From the IMG/VR virus record IMGVR_UViG_3300028197_000682, positions 1 to 21,769 of that record: 21,769 bases of DNA; one strand, given 5' to 3'. Positions within the stretch are counted from its first letter, which is position 1. Each line of letters opens with the position of its first letter. This DNA comes from a virus. This document shows, piece by piece, positions 6,150-13,387 of this stretch. Position numbers and translations under genes: made by a program. Under the pieces are notes generated by a model. It did no database searches, was not told the DNA's origin, and saw only the letters and a list, made by a program, of their open reading frames with translations.

Positions 6150-6731
6150 TTATGCATCTAATTTTTCGAAGTACTGTTTGAACAGTCGTTCTTCCCAATA
6201 ATATGCTTCACGTTCCCAAGGTTGGTGACTGTAAGAAACTTTACTATAATCTGCTTTTTTCCATCTCATACTGCTACCAGATAGTTCACCAGATAAGAAC
6301 TGCTTTGCATGTATTAGTTCATGCGTTAAATTAATAAGTATTTCATCTCTCTCAAATACATACCCATTTGAAGTTCTTGCAAGTTCTATATCAATGTGGT
6401 GCTTATCGCCCCAGCAATATCCTCCTGCTTGTTCTTCTAGTGCATTATGGATTTGTACATCAACTGTGACATTGCGTCTTAGTTTTATAGGAATAATGTT
6501 CTCTAACATTAACTCTGATACTGATTCTACAAATCGCTTATTTTTGAACTGTCCTACTATACACACTTCAATCATATCTTGGTTTTCCACCCAGTTAGCA
6601 ATAGTGCTTATAATAGCATCTTCTGTGGGTTTGTCAACCTTTTTGTAAGTTAATGATTTTGAAGGAATTAACCGATTACTATGTCTTCCATTCCGGCTGT
6701 TCTGAGCCTTGTTATGTGACCTATTTGCCAT
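6150..6731 (-). CDS. SprT-like zinc metalloprotease
   Basis: A 193-aa protein with the zincin motif HELIH at 137-141 (inside LINLTHELIHAKQFLSGE) and a downstream acidic segment WEREAYYWEE (172-181) that can supply the third zinc ligand. The fold resembles short SprT/WSS1-type or phage-encoded metallopeptidases; in cells SprT-like proteases cut DNA-protein crosslinks. The first 31 residues are basic and low in complexity (many N, R, K, S, H), as expected for a nucleic-acid-binding tail. The ATG at 6731 lies inside uvsY, overlapping it by 64 nt, with only a weak AAGGGA site upstream. There is no other ATG before the conserved region, but a non-ATG start nearer the end of uvsY is possible. Context with recombination genes suits a DNA-repair or DNA-bound target. 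Confidence 0.65.
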   Translation of the reverse strand: MANRSHNKAQNSRNGRHSNRLIPSKSLTYKKVDKPTEDAIISTIANWVENQDMIEVCIVGQFKNKRFVESVSELMLENIIPIKLRRNVTVDVQIHNALEEQAGGYCWGDKHHIDIELARTSNGYVFERDEILINLTHELIHAKQFLSGELSGSSMRWKKADYSKVSYSHQPWEREAYYWEERLFKQYFEKLDA

Positions 6732-7129
6732 TGTTTAGTATCTAGTCCCTTCATTATACCTAGGTATTGATTCCTAAGTAGACTGTATTGATTGCAAAGG
6801 TGTGTTAGGTTAATAACACTATCTTCACTATCAACAAATTTTTCTGCGTCTCTACTACTTAGTGTTCTGTTATAGGATTCTAAATACTTTCTGAATGTTT
6901 TACTTCTTTCCTTACGAAGTTCAATATTCAAGTGTTCTAGGATTGCTTCTATTTCTTGTAATTGATTAAATCTATGCTCTGTAATGCCAGGTAGAGAAGC
7001 ACTAGATTTCTCTAGGCTCCCCTTTATACTGCATTCGTATTTGGCTTCTTGTAGTTCCTTTTCATAGTAATTAATTGATTCAACAATTTTACTTAAATCT
7101 TCTACTACCGAATTATACCAACCTGCCAT
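6668..7129 (-). CDS. uvsY: UvsY-like recombination mediator
   Basis: A 153-aa helical protein. T4 UvsY (137 aa) loads UvsX recombinase onto gp32-covered single-stranded DNA. The match is by pattern: N-terminal W, helical region with many E/K, central RKERSKTFRKYLESY, and a C-terminal half where long helices end in KQWQIGHITRLRTAGM, equivalent to the closing I-x-W-R-x-F-x-A-G segment of UvsY. The gene follows uvsX with one small gene between, as expected for this mediator. The start follows a purine-rich site (GAGGAATGGGATTAAGTT before ATG) and lies 3 nt from the upstream stop. The last 64 nt overlap the metalloprotease frame. Confidence 0.75.
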   Translation of the reverse strand: MAGWYNSVVEDLSKIVESINYYEKELQEAKYECSIKGSLEKSSASLPGITEHRFNQLQEIEAILEHLNIELRKERSKTFRKYLESYNRTLSSRDAEKFVDSEDSVINLTHLCNQYSLLRNQYLGIMKGLDTKQWQIGHITRLRTAGMEDIVIG

Positions 7130-7132
7130 AAC

Positions 7133-7369
7133 TTAATCCCATTCCTCGTCTTCGTCATCTTCGACATCGTTGCCAACATCATAGTGACCAATAACAGCGG
7201 CTTTAAGAGCTCCGTCAAATGTATGTGCTTCTTCCTCAATGCCAGACATATCACATTCTTCATCCATTACACGGACTAAATGTTCTGCGGCTTCTACTCT
7301 ATCCTTCTTCTGGATATAGTTTTTCATTGATTCCCATACACTAACTAATAATTGTATCTCAGGATTCAT
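7133..7369 (-). CDS. Small acidic protein between uvsX and uvsY, 78 aa
   Basis: A 78-aa frame whose ATG overlaps the uvsX stop (TAATG) and whose stop lies 3 nt before uvsY, so it is translationally coupled within the recombination operon. The first 40 residues look like two amphipathic helices (WESMKNYIQKKDRVEAAEHL and on). The C-terminus is strongly acidic (GNDVEDDEDEEWD). Such an acidic tail could bind a basic partner or compete with DNA for UvsX, UvsY or gp32, but that is inference. No known family is recognised with confidence. Confidence 0.85.
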   Translation of the reverse strand: MNPEIQLLVSVWESMKNYIQKKDRVEAAEHLVRVMDEECDMSGIEEEAHTFDGALKAAVIGHYDVGNDVEDDEDEEWD

Positions 7370-8475
7370 TATTCTAACTCCTCTATGTTGGGGTCGTCTA
7401 CCAAAGTTTCATCATCTACTAAGTCGTCGAAGTTTTCATCGCCAACAACTGGTATTTGATTCCACTCGTCCATAACTACTTGTAAACGTTCCTCAGTCCA
7501 CTGCTTTCTAAACTCTTTAATAATTTCGCCTGTAACAGGAGATGTATATTCAAGTTTATTACCAGTTTTTGTAACGATGCCTTTTGCTTCGAGCAATTCT
7601 AAAATACCTGAGTAAGGATTCATTCCTGTCTCATATGGTATCTTAACTTGTACACTTTCAAACGGTTTGCTGTAACGAGTTTTCATTACTTTACATGCCG
7701 CTCTAATACCTTGTACAGTAGTAGTTTTGTTACCATCCTCATCTTCTTTAAGTTTAAGTTTCTTCATTGCAACTACAATACTAGAAGCATATACAAAACC
7801 TTGTCCGCCGGATATTTTATCATCTGGATCAAACATATCTTGTGATGCGTATGTATGGTTAGTAGCAACAAGTCCGATTGGATGTGGTGCTAGTTGATTA
7901 ACTGTATTTCTAACTAAGGCTGTTAATGCCTTTGGTTTTCTACCCATATCACCTTTCATGTCACCTTTTTCAAATTGTGCAACATCAGTTGGTGTTAGTA
8001 ACATACCTAAACTGTCTACTACAAATAGCATTTTAGGTTGTTCATCGTATGGTAAGTCACCATAGTTAGATTTATAGTCTTTTACAAATTCACTGATTGT
8101 TTTAGCAACATCATCAATCATGCTAACACTAATTTTGAGAAGTTTCTCAGGACTAGTGTCTACATCTAATGCTTGTAGCCAATCTTCATCAAGTGCGTTT
8201 TCACTGTCAAATAGTACAACTTGACAGCCTTGGTCTTGTGCGTTTTTAACTAAATTACCTGAACAGATAAAACTTTTACCTGAACCAGATTCTCCTGCAA
8301 ATACACTTACCTTACCAAGTGGGACTCCTTTATGAAAGTCTCCACTTATTAAGTAATTTAAAGTATAGTTACCTGTTGATATCCAATCCTGTGGGTCATG
8401 AAAGCCAGCACTGATTCCAGTAATGCCTTTAGTAATGCCCGTCCTGAATTTAGTTAGGTCAAATGGTTTCTGCAT
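7369..8475 (-). CDS. uvsX: UvsX RecA-like recombinase
   Basis: A 368-aa RecA/Rad51-family recombinase that forms filaments on single-stranded DNA and carries out strand exchange for recombination-dependent replication. Visible: N-terminal FRTGITKGITGISAG; Walker A GESGSGKS (61-68); Walker B MLFVVDSLGM with D154 (149-158); the DNA-binding loop region with FEKGDMKGDMGRKPKAL; conserved GLVATNHTY and KISGGQGFVYASS (loop 2). The C-terminus is acidic (DDLVDDETLVDDPNIEELE), as in other UvsX proteins. Length is near T4 UvsX (391). The start follows an AAGGAG site. It lies 10 nt after gp32 in the same transcription unit. Confidence 0.97.
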   Translation of the reverse strand: MQKPFDLTKFRTGITKGITGISAGFHDPQDWISTGNYTLNYLISGDFHKGVPLGKVSVFAGESGSGKSFICSGNLVKNAQDQGCQVVLFDSENALDEDWLQALDVDTSPEKLLKISVSMIDDVAKTISEFVKDYKSNYGDLPYDEQPKMLFVVDSLGMLLTPTDVAQFEKGDMKGDMGRKPKALTALVRNTVNQLAPHPIGLVATNHTYASQDMFDPDDKISGGQGFVYASSIVVAMKKLKLKEDEDGNKTTTVQGIRAACKVMKTRYSKPFESVQVKIPYETGMNPYSGILELLEAKGIVTKTGNKLEYTSPVTGEIIKEFRKQWTEERLQVVMDEWNQIPVVGDENFDDLVDDETLVDDPNIEELE

Positions 8476-8485
8476 GTTAGTCTCC

Positions 8486-9511
8486 TTAAGAACGGTTTCT
8501 AATCATGTTTAGAATATCATCAGCACTTGGCTTATCGCCGCCTTCTGCAGGAGCACTTGCTACCGGTTGTGGTGCAGGTGTTGGTGCAGGAGTTTCAACT
8601 ACTGGTGCCGCTGTTTCAACAACTGCTTCTGCAGGTGCAGTTACAGGTGCAGTTACAGGTGCCACAGGAGCCGGAGCCGCCTGAGCTGGTGCTGTAGTTG
8701 TTTGCGTTCTAGCCGTGCTTGGTGTTTCTACTCCATATGGCTTATAAAAAGTTGCCCAACGTTCTGGATCGTATAACTCACCATCAACTGATGCTTGGAA
8801 CATTTCGCTAATTGCGTTAAGTTCATCTTGTCCAGGCTGTTTTGGTAAAAAGTCTGAAAGTGTATACAAGCCATTTGTATCAACAGCCGCTAGTTCAGTT
8901 TCATCTAATGCACGTTCTTTACGAGCCCATTTTGATGTACTGTAGTCAGCATATTGACCTTTGGTTGTTTTAGTAATTCTAAAATCAGTACCAGCAGTAT
9001 AGTCAGTTGGAATGTTTTCCATATCTGGGTCCATTAATGCTGATTTAATGATATTAAAAATCTGAGGTGAAATAACAAAACGTCTGATTGGATTTTCAGG
9101 TGCTGTTTCGCTAAGTGGGTTTTCAGTTACAAATCCTTGGAAAATGTAACTTCTTTTTTTCCAATATTTACGACCCAAGTCTTCAAGACTTGCATCTTTA
9201 AACCAAGGTCTTACCTCAGTTAATACTGGACAAGTTTCGCCGTACATTTCTGCACAAGGTACTTGTACTGTTACAGGTTTCATATCCCCACCTTTTACTC
9301 CAGGAAAAGTCAAACGAATCATTTGTCTTTCTACCCAGAAAAAAGTGTTATTAGTATCTGCGTCAGGCAAGAACCTCAATGTTGTTGAAGTGCCTTCGTC
9401 GATATTCCAGTGTGGATAAATGGCGTTGTCGCCGCCTGTTGATGAACTGTTATTTTTGGAGTTGTTCTCCATAGAAGCCAGTTTAGCTCTAATTTCTTGT
9501 AAAGATGCCAT
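8486..9511 (-). CDS. 32: gp32 single-stranded DNA-binding protein
   Basis: A 341-aa phage SSB that coats single-stranded DNA and organises replication, recombination and repair. Features: N-terminal LQEIRAKLASMENN, matching the basic cooperativity (LAST-like) segment; OB-fold core about 30-225, with aromatic and basic residues such as FFWVERQMIRL and KYWKKRSYIFQGFV (115-128). A Pro/Ala/Thr/Val-rich linker follows from about 265, with short tandem PVTA repeats, then a terminal GGDKPSADDILNMIRNRS. T4 gp32 binds zinc through one His and three Cys. Here only C86 and C94 are in the matching region and the only nearby His is H34, so the zinc site seems lost or altered. The start follows AAGGAG, and the leader begins with a hairpin that could mediate autoregulation. 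Confidence 0.92.
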   Translation of the reverse strand: MASLQEIRAKLASMENNSKNNSSSTGGDNAIYPHWNIDEGTSTTLRFLPDADTNNTFFWVERQMIRLTFPGVKGGDMKPVTVQVPCAEMYGETCPVLTEVRPWFKDASLEDLGRKYWKKRSYIFQGFVTENPLSETAPENPIRRFVISPQIFNIIKSALMDPDMENIPTDYTAGTDFRITKTTKGQYADYSTSKWARKERALDETELAAVDTNGLYTLSDFLPKQPGQDELNAISEMFQASVDGELYDPERWATFYKPYGVETPSTARTQTTTAPAQAAPAPVAPVTAPVTAPAEAVVETAAPVVETPAPTPAPQPVASAPAEGGDKPSADDILNMIRNRS

Positions 9512-9541
9512 AATAATTTTCTCCTTATATGTGCCATGTGT

Positions 9542-9569
9542 GTAAGAACTTCTGTGTTTGTGTTCTTAC
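9542..9569 (-). promoter_or_regulatory. 5'-terminal hairpin on the gp32 mRNA leader
   Basis: An 8-bp perfect stem GTAAGAAC / GTTCTTAC (9569-9562 with 9549-9542 on the minus strand) with a 12-nt A/C-rich loop. The predicted transcription start is about 9570, so the mRNA would begin at this hairpin. It lies about 30 nt before the gp32 ATG. T4 gp32 represses its own translation by binding a 5' leader structure; a similar use here is inferred. Confidence 0.55.
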
Positions 9570-9576
9570 TGGGTTT

Positions 9577-9605
9577 ATATTACTTTCTTTGTGCCATGAT
9601 GTCAA
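9577..9605 (-). promoter_or_regulatory. Sigma-70-type promoter for the gp32-uvsX-uvsY operon
   Basis: Minus-strand TTGACA (9605-9600), 17-bp spacer, TAATAT (9582-9577). It is the rightmost of the five sigma-70-type promoters in the window. Confidence 0.75.
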
Positions 9606-9650
9606 CCTTTTTATGCCTTTCGACACTAACCGCTGTCTTTGTTATAATAG

Positions 9651-9658
9651 TATTTATC
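9651..9658 (-). promoter_or_regulatory. Possible late promoter upstream of gp32
   Basis: GATAAATA on the minus strand, like the T4 late -10 element TATAAATA and identical to those before gp18 and gp19. It lies in a 9-bp AT stem (one mismatch) with 9668-9676, just after the preceding gene stops. It would give gp32 a second, late start. Confidence 0.45.
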
Positions 9659-9681
9659 TTATATTAGATAAAAACAGTATT

Positions 9682-10965
9682 TTATTGAACGAATGGTTCT
9701 GGAGACTTAACAAATGTTTCTATAAAGTCTTCATATTTTTGTTCTGCAGTTTTGTTTTCTGCCATTACAGGACCACTGTTTTGTGCAGATAGCAAACTTG
9801 CCTTAACTGCTCTGTATTCAAATTGATTTAAATCACCGCCATTTGATAACTTACTGCCAATACTTGATAAGTATCCGCCTAGTTTTTCACTAGTAGATGA
9901 TTGTCCTAATTGAGATACTTGATATCCTAATCTAGCATTAGGTGAATCAAATGTCATTATATCACTTTCTCTAATTAGAGATTTTGCATTTTCAAATGTT
10001 TCACTCTCAATAGCATTCATTATAAAACTTTCAAATGCAGATTGCTTGTTTACTAATTTGCTAAGTGTATCATGCACATTACCAACTTTGTCGTCGAAAT
10101 GTGTTTCTGTAAAATGGTCTTCTAAATTTACTTCATTAACTACTTCTACATCTAAGTCTTTTAAACTTTCTACAGCATTAGCATATGACTTTACGCCACT
10201 TAATCTTTTAAATGTAGTTCTTATGTTTTCTACATGCTCTGTAGCAAGTGATACATATTGTGTATTGTCTTCGTTAACTAAACCTTTTTTGTTTACATAT
10301 CTAATAAACTCTTTAAGTTTGCCAAAATCTTTACACATGTTTACAATGCTTTCGCCAACTGAATCATGCATTACGCCACCATTGTAAATATGTCTAGCCA
10401 TTGCTCTTGCACCATTTAAATTTTTACTTGGAAACAAGAAACGTTCTTCATTTGCTTGTATGAAAATCTTGCTGATGTTTCTACTTCTAGAACCACGTAC
10501 TTCTTCGTTTACAGGCTTAGAATGTTTTACAACTATCTTTACACTATCAAGTGGTTGATAACTTGTTTTTAGTGATCCTTGTACAGGACCTAAACTTGCT
10601 TCTTTAATTGCTTCTTCCATATTATTCTCTTTAGATACTTTGGCAATGTTTATTTTATCACTGCTTGGTTTTAATGTTTTACCAAATACTCTAAAATCTA
10701 AACTCATTAAATAATTCTTACTTAATTTTTTTAATTGATTTCTAAGTTGGTCAGTTTCGTCTGTATTTTTACTAACACTAAACCTAATTTGTTCTGTTGG
10801 AACATTAAGTGTAATTAATAAATCTGGCTGGTCAACGTAAAATCTAATTGCATCTGCAGGATCGCCGACTATATTACCTTCTTTGTCATAGGTGTCGACT
10901 TCGTATCCATATCCTTTTAAAAGATTAAATACTTTGTCTGCTATTGTTTTAACTGATATTGCCAT
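9682..10965 (-). CDS. Hypothetical protein, 427 aa, last gene of the late block
   Basis: A 427-aa soluble protein with no signal peptide or membrane helix. The first 110 residues look alpha/beta (MAISVKTIADKVFNLLKGYGYEVDTYDKEG and following, in part, with an IRFSVS strand). About 110-160 is a flexible linker. A distinctive middle region (about 165-245) includes FIQANEERFLFPSKNLNGAR and the helical KLKEFIRYVNKKG. The C-terminal half is helical, Ser/Asn/Glu-rich and ends EDFIETFVKSPEPFVQ. A good SD (AGGAGAG) lies before the ATG and it follows the sulfotransferase by 12 nt, so it belongs to the terminase transcription unit. No catalytic motif is visible. Position suggests a virion or packaging function, but it borders the replication block and could equally be DNA-related. 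Confidence 0.85.
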   Translation of the reverse strand: MAISVKTIADKVFNLLKGYGYEVDTYDKEGNIVGDPADAIRFYVDQPDLLITLNVPTEQIRFSVSKNTDETDQLRNQLKKLSKNYLMSLDFRVFGKTLKPSSDKINIAKVSKENNMEEAIKEASLGPVQGSLKTSYQPLDSVKIVVKHSKPVNEEVRGSRSRNISKIFIQANEERFLFPSKNLNGARAMARHIYNGGVMHDSVGESIVNMCKDFGKLKEFIRYVNKKGLVNEDNTQYVSLATEHVENIRTTFKRLSGVKSYANAVESLKDLDVEVVNEVNLEDHFTETHFDDKVGNVHDTLSKLVNKQSAFESFIMNAIESETFENAKSLIRESDIMTFDSPNARLGYQVSQLGQSSTSEKLGGYLSSIGSKLSNGGDLNQFEYRAVKASLLSAQNSGPVMAENKTAEQKYEDFIETFVKSPEPFVQ

Positions 10966-10977
10966 TAATGTTCTCTC

Positions 10978-11757
10978 CTATTTGTATTTATCATTTATAG
11001 TGTCTAAATAGGAATAATCATTTTGGTAGTAATTATATATCCACTCTTTAACATCTGCATTTACAGTATTATCTTGTATTAAAACGTTCCTTTCAGTAGA
11101 GTAAGTGGTAGTATAGTCCCAGTCAATGTCTACATTAAATTTGTTATTAAGGTAATTTGTGTCTTTATTTTTAATTGCATTGTAGTCTATTAATACAACA
11201 TTAAGACCTAACTCTTCCCATGCAGGTATTATATCCGCATAGTTATATTGTGTGTATATTAAACTAGATATATCTTTTCTTTTGCGCCTTTCCCATTGTG
11301 CTTGTTTGCGTTCCAATAGTTTAATGCCTTTTTCACTATTAAATAAGTGTGCTTCTTCATCAAATACATTACCTGTAAATGTTTTTGTATGTAGATACCA
11401 ACTAGTATGATTAATCATAGATATCCATGCTTCATACGGGTCACGTATTATAATATAAATAGACAAATCACATGTTTCATTTAATTCTTTTATAAAAGAT
11501 GTATTTCTATATGCTTGATACCATCCTAGTGAAAAGTCCATATAAGGCTTGTTTGATTCTTTAACTGTATTAATATATTCTTGTTTAGTTACATTTATAG
11601 GTTTACCTTTATATGTTAAAGGAAATTCTTCGTAAGGTTTTTCACACCATATAAATGTTTCTTTTAGTGGGTGGGTATTATGCGTTTGTTTTAAGTTTTG
11701 CCAAAGCCAAGTAGTTCCTGTTCTAGCCGGTCCTAAACATAACAATAGTTTTGACAT
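10978..11757 (-). CDS. Sulfotransferase-family protein
   Basis: A 259-aa protein with both PAPS-binding motifs of sulfotransferases: an N-terminal 5'-phosphosulfate loop in LLCLGPARTGTTWLWQNL (5-22; compare R-S-G-T-T/S) and a 3'-phosphate motif IIRDPYEAWISMINH (about 103-117) with the R-D-P core and following Ser. Many aromatic residues follow. Such enzymes move sulfate from PAPS to hydroxyl groups of sugars, lipids or tyrosine. There is no signal peptide or transmembrane segment, so it acts in the cytoplasm. Its ATG overlaps the gp17 stop (TAATG), tying its synthesis to the terminase. The target is unknown: virion glycans, host envelope sugars or a small molecule are all possible. It is the only clear metabolic-type enzyme in the late block. 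Confidence 0.8.
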   Translation of the reverse strand: MSKLLLCLGPARTGTTWLWQNLKQTHNTHPLKETFIWCEKPYEEFPLTYKGKPINVTKQEYINTVKESNKPYMDFSLGWYQAYRNTSFIKELNETCDLSIYIIIRDPYEAWISMINHTSWYLHTKTFTGNVFDEEAHLFNSEKGIKLLERKQAQWERRKRKDISSLIYTQYNYADIIPAWEELGLNVVLIDYNAIKNKDTNYLNNKFNVDIDWDYTTTYSTERNVLIQDNTVNADVKEWIYNYYQNDYSYLDTINDKYK

Positions 11758-13352
11758 TATAAAAATCCAATTGGCATAGGCTCATCGAATTCATCAAAAG
11801 GACCTTCGTCCCGCTCGCCTTTCTCAACTCCTATAGTTGAATTAACTACTGTAAAAATATCATCTTCAAAAGTTGCAATGTATGATATCATTCTACATGC
11901 TACAACTGTAGCCATTACTAAGTCATCACTCTCTCCTGGCTGTCCTGCAAAACTATTTCCTCGAGCAACAAACGTTTTAAGTTCTCCAATCAATGCTTTA
12001 CTATTAATTCTTAACTTTTCATTTTCTATATATCGTTTAATTTGAATACAGCCTTCAATTTTTGTTTTACTGCTTGTATGGAAACCTTTTCTGCCTTTTC
12101 TTCCTTGAACTTTTACAGGATCATGTAAAAATGTTCCTGGAAAGTTCTCTTCTCCAGTATCTCTAATAACAACTAATGCGGCTTCGCCAATACTATTATT
12201 TTCTACTGACCAATATATTTCTTTTGCTTCGTATTGTTGTATTTCTTGCAAAATTTCCATCATAGTTTTAACTTGCCCTTCAATAGGAGTTTTATTATGA
12301 CACCATTCTGCAACTTGCATCATGCTAGGGAGTTCAATAACTTGTATTGCTGAATTATCTCCGCCTGTTCCTGCACTAGGATCTAGTGCTACAACATACA
12401 TAGAATCTTTTTTAGGACGTTTATACCAACGGACTTGCCCCATTTTGTATAATGCATCTGTTGATTTCATATTAGATAGTTTTATAGCATCTATTAATGT
12501 TTCATTATATATGATAAATTCGCAATCATGTTCTCTTCTAAAACGTTCTTCTCCGATTCTACTGCGTTCTTCCATGGCCCATTCTTCAGTTCTATCTGGG
12601 TGTTGGTCCCATGTTGCCATATATCCTTTAAAACCGTTAATACCCACGTCAGATGGATTACCATATTCGTCAACAGTTTTAGTTGCTTGGTTCCAAATAT
12701 TTGCAAAAGTGTCTTCATCACTGTTAGGTGTTGATGTCATTATACATTTACCACCTGTACTAAGTGTAGGTGATAATGAAGTCCAAAACTCTTTGGCTAT
12801 TCTAGGTGGTACAAATGCAAACTCGTCTAAATAAATTAATGTTAGAGACATACCACGACCAGTATTTTCAGTTGTTGTACTACTAACTATACGAGAACCA
12901 TTATCGAATGATAAACTTGTTTTATTGTACTCAGAAACTCCTGCTCTAATGTAATCTGGTATGCTTTCATAAGCATATCTTATACGTTGCATGATTTCTT
13001 GAGCACCTGCCGCCTTGTGAGCCGCAACTAATATGGTGCTATCTGGTTTAAACATAGCAAACCATAGTAGATAACCTGCCGCTACAGTAGTTTTACCCAT
13101 CTGTCTGCCCAGCATGTTAATAGACCAACGGTATTTGTTGTAATTTGCTACTAAATCTTCTTGATAATCAAAAGGTTCAAATGCAATACCACCTTGTGTA
13201 GGGTGTTGTATTTGTACATACTTCTTCATAAAGTATAATGCACCGTCATTAGGATCACAGCAGGCTTGGAATTCTCTAAGCATGTCTTGGTCATATTGTA
13301 ATTTTTGATAAGCAGGTTTAACCAGCTCAGTATTGACTGTTCCTTTTGGCAT
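11757..13352 (-). CDS. 17: gp17 terminase large subunit
   Basis: A 531-aa packaging motor with ATPase and nuclease domains; it cuts concatemers and drives DNA into the prohead. Visible: adenine-binding EPFDYQEDLV (about 58-67); Walker A GRQMGKTTVAAG (81-93 region); Walker B LTLIYLDEFAFV (about 169-180, with D-E); coupling motif MTSTPNS; nuclease domain with VVALDPSAGTGGD (first catalytic Asp), YWSVENNSIGEAA (second acidic) and ESDDLVMATVVA (third Asp). Length is a little under T4 gp17 (610). The ATG at 13352 lacks a Shine-Dalgarno; a CATAAATA late element ends 6 nt before it, so the message may be leaderless. It ends by overlapping the sulfotransferase start. Confidence 0.96.
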   Translation of the reverse strand: MPKGTVNTELVKPAYQKLQYDQDMLREFQACCDPNDGALYFMKKYVQIQHPTQGGIAFEPFDYQEDLVANYNKYRWSINMLGRQMGKTTVAAGYLLWFAMFKPDSTILVAAHKAAGAQEIMQRIRYAYESIPDYIRAGVSEYNKTSLSFDNGSRIVSSTTTENTGRGMSLTLIYLDEFAFVPPRIAKEFWTSLSPTLSTGGKCIMTSTPNSDEDTFANIWNQATKTVDEYGNPSDVGINGFKGYMATWDQHPDRTEEWAMEERSRIGEERFRREHDCEFIIYNETLIDAIKLSNMKSTDALYKMGQVRWYKRPKKDSMYVVALDPSAGTGGDNSAIQVIELPSMMQVAEWCHNKTPIEGQVKTMMEILQEIQQYEAKEIYWSVENNSIGEAALVVIRDTGEENFPGTFLHDPVKVQGRKGRKGFHTSSKTKIEGCIQIKRYIENEKLRINSKALIGELKTFVARGNSFAGQPGESDDLVMATVVACRMISYIATFEDDIFTVVNSTIGVEKGERDEGPFDEFDEPMPIGFL

Positions 13353-13358
13353 ATTACT

Positions 13359-13366
13359 TATTTATG
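13359..13366 (-). promoter_or_regulatory. Late promoter element directly before gp17
   Basis: CATAAATA on the minus strand, followed by AGTAAT and the ATG. With T4 late spacing the start point falls at about 13352-13353, the ATG itself. Just upstream, a 7-bp stem AGTAAAA / TTTTACT (13369-13375 with 13383-13389) overlaps the previous stop codon. Confidence 0.5.
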
Positions 13367-13387
13367 TGAGTAAAAGCGAATGTTTTA

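Noticed and set aside
9529-9792. Plus-strand ORF of 87 codons across the gp32 leader
   Set aside because: Cys/Phe-rich composition, no SD, overlaps minus-strand promoter signals and the end of the 427-aa gene; a shadow.
12322-12834. Plus-strand ORF of 170 codons inside gp17
   Set aside because: Antisense to conserved terminase motifs with no initiation signals; long only because of the codon bias of the real gene.
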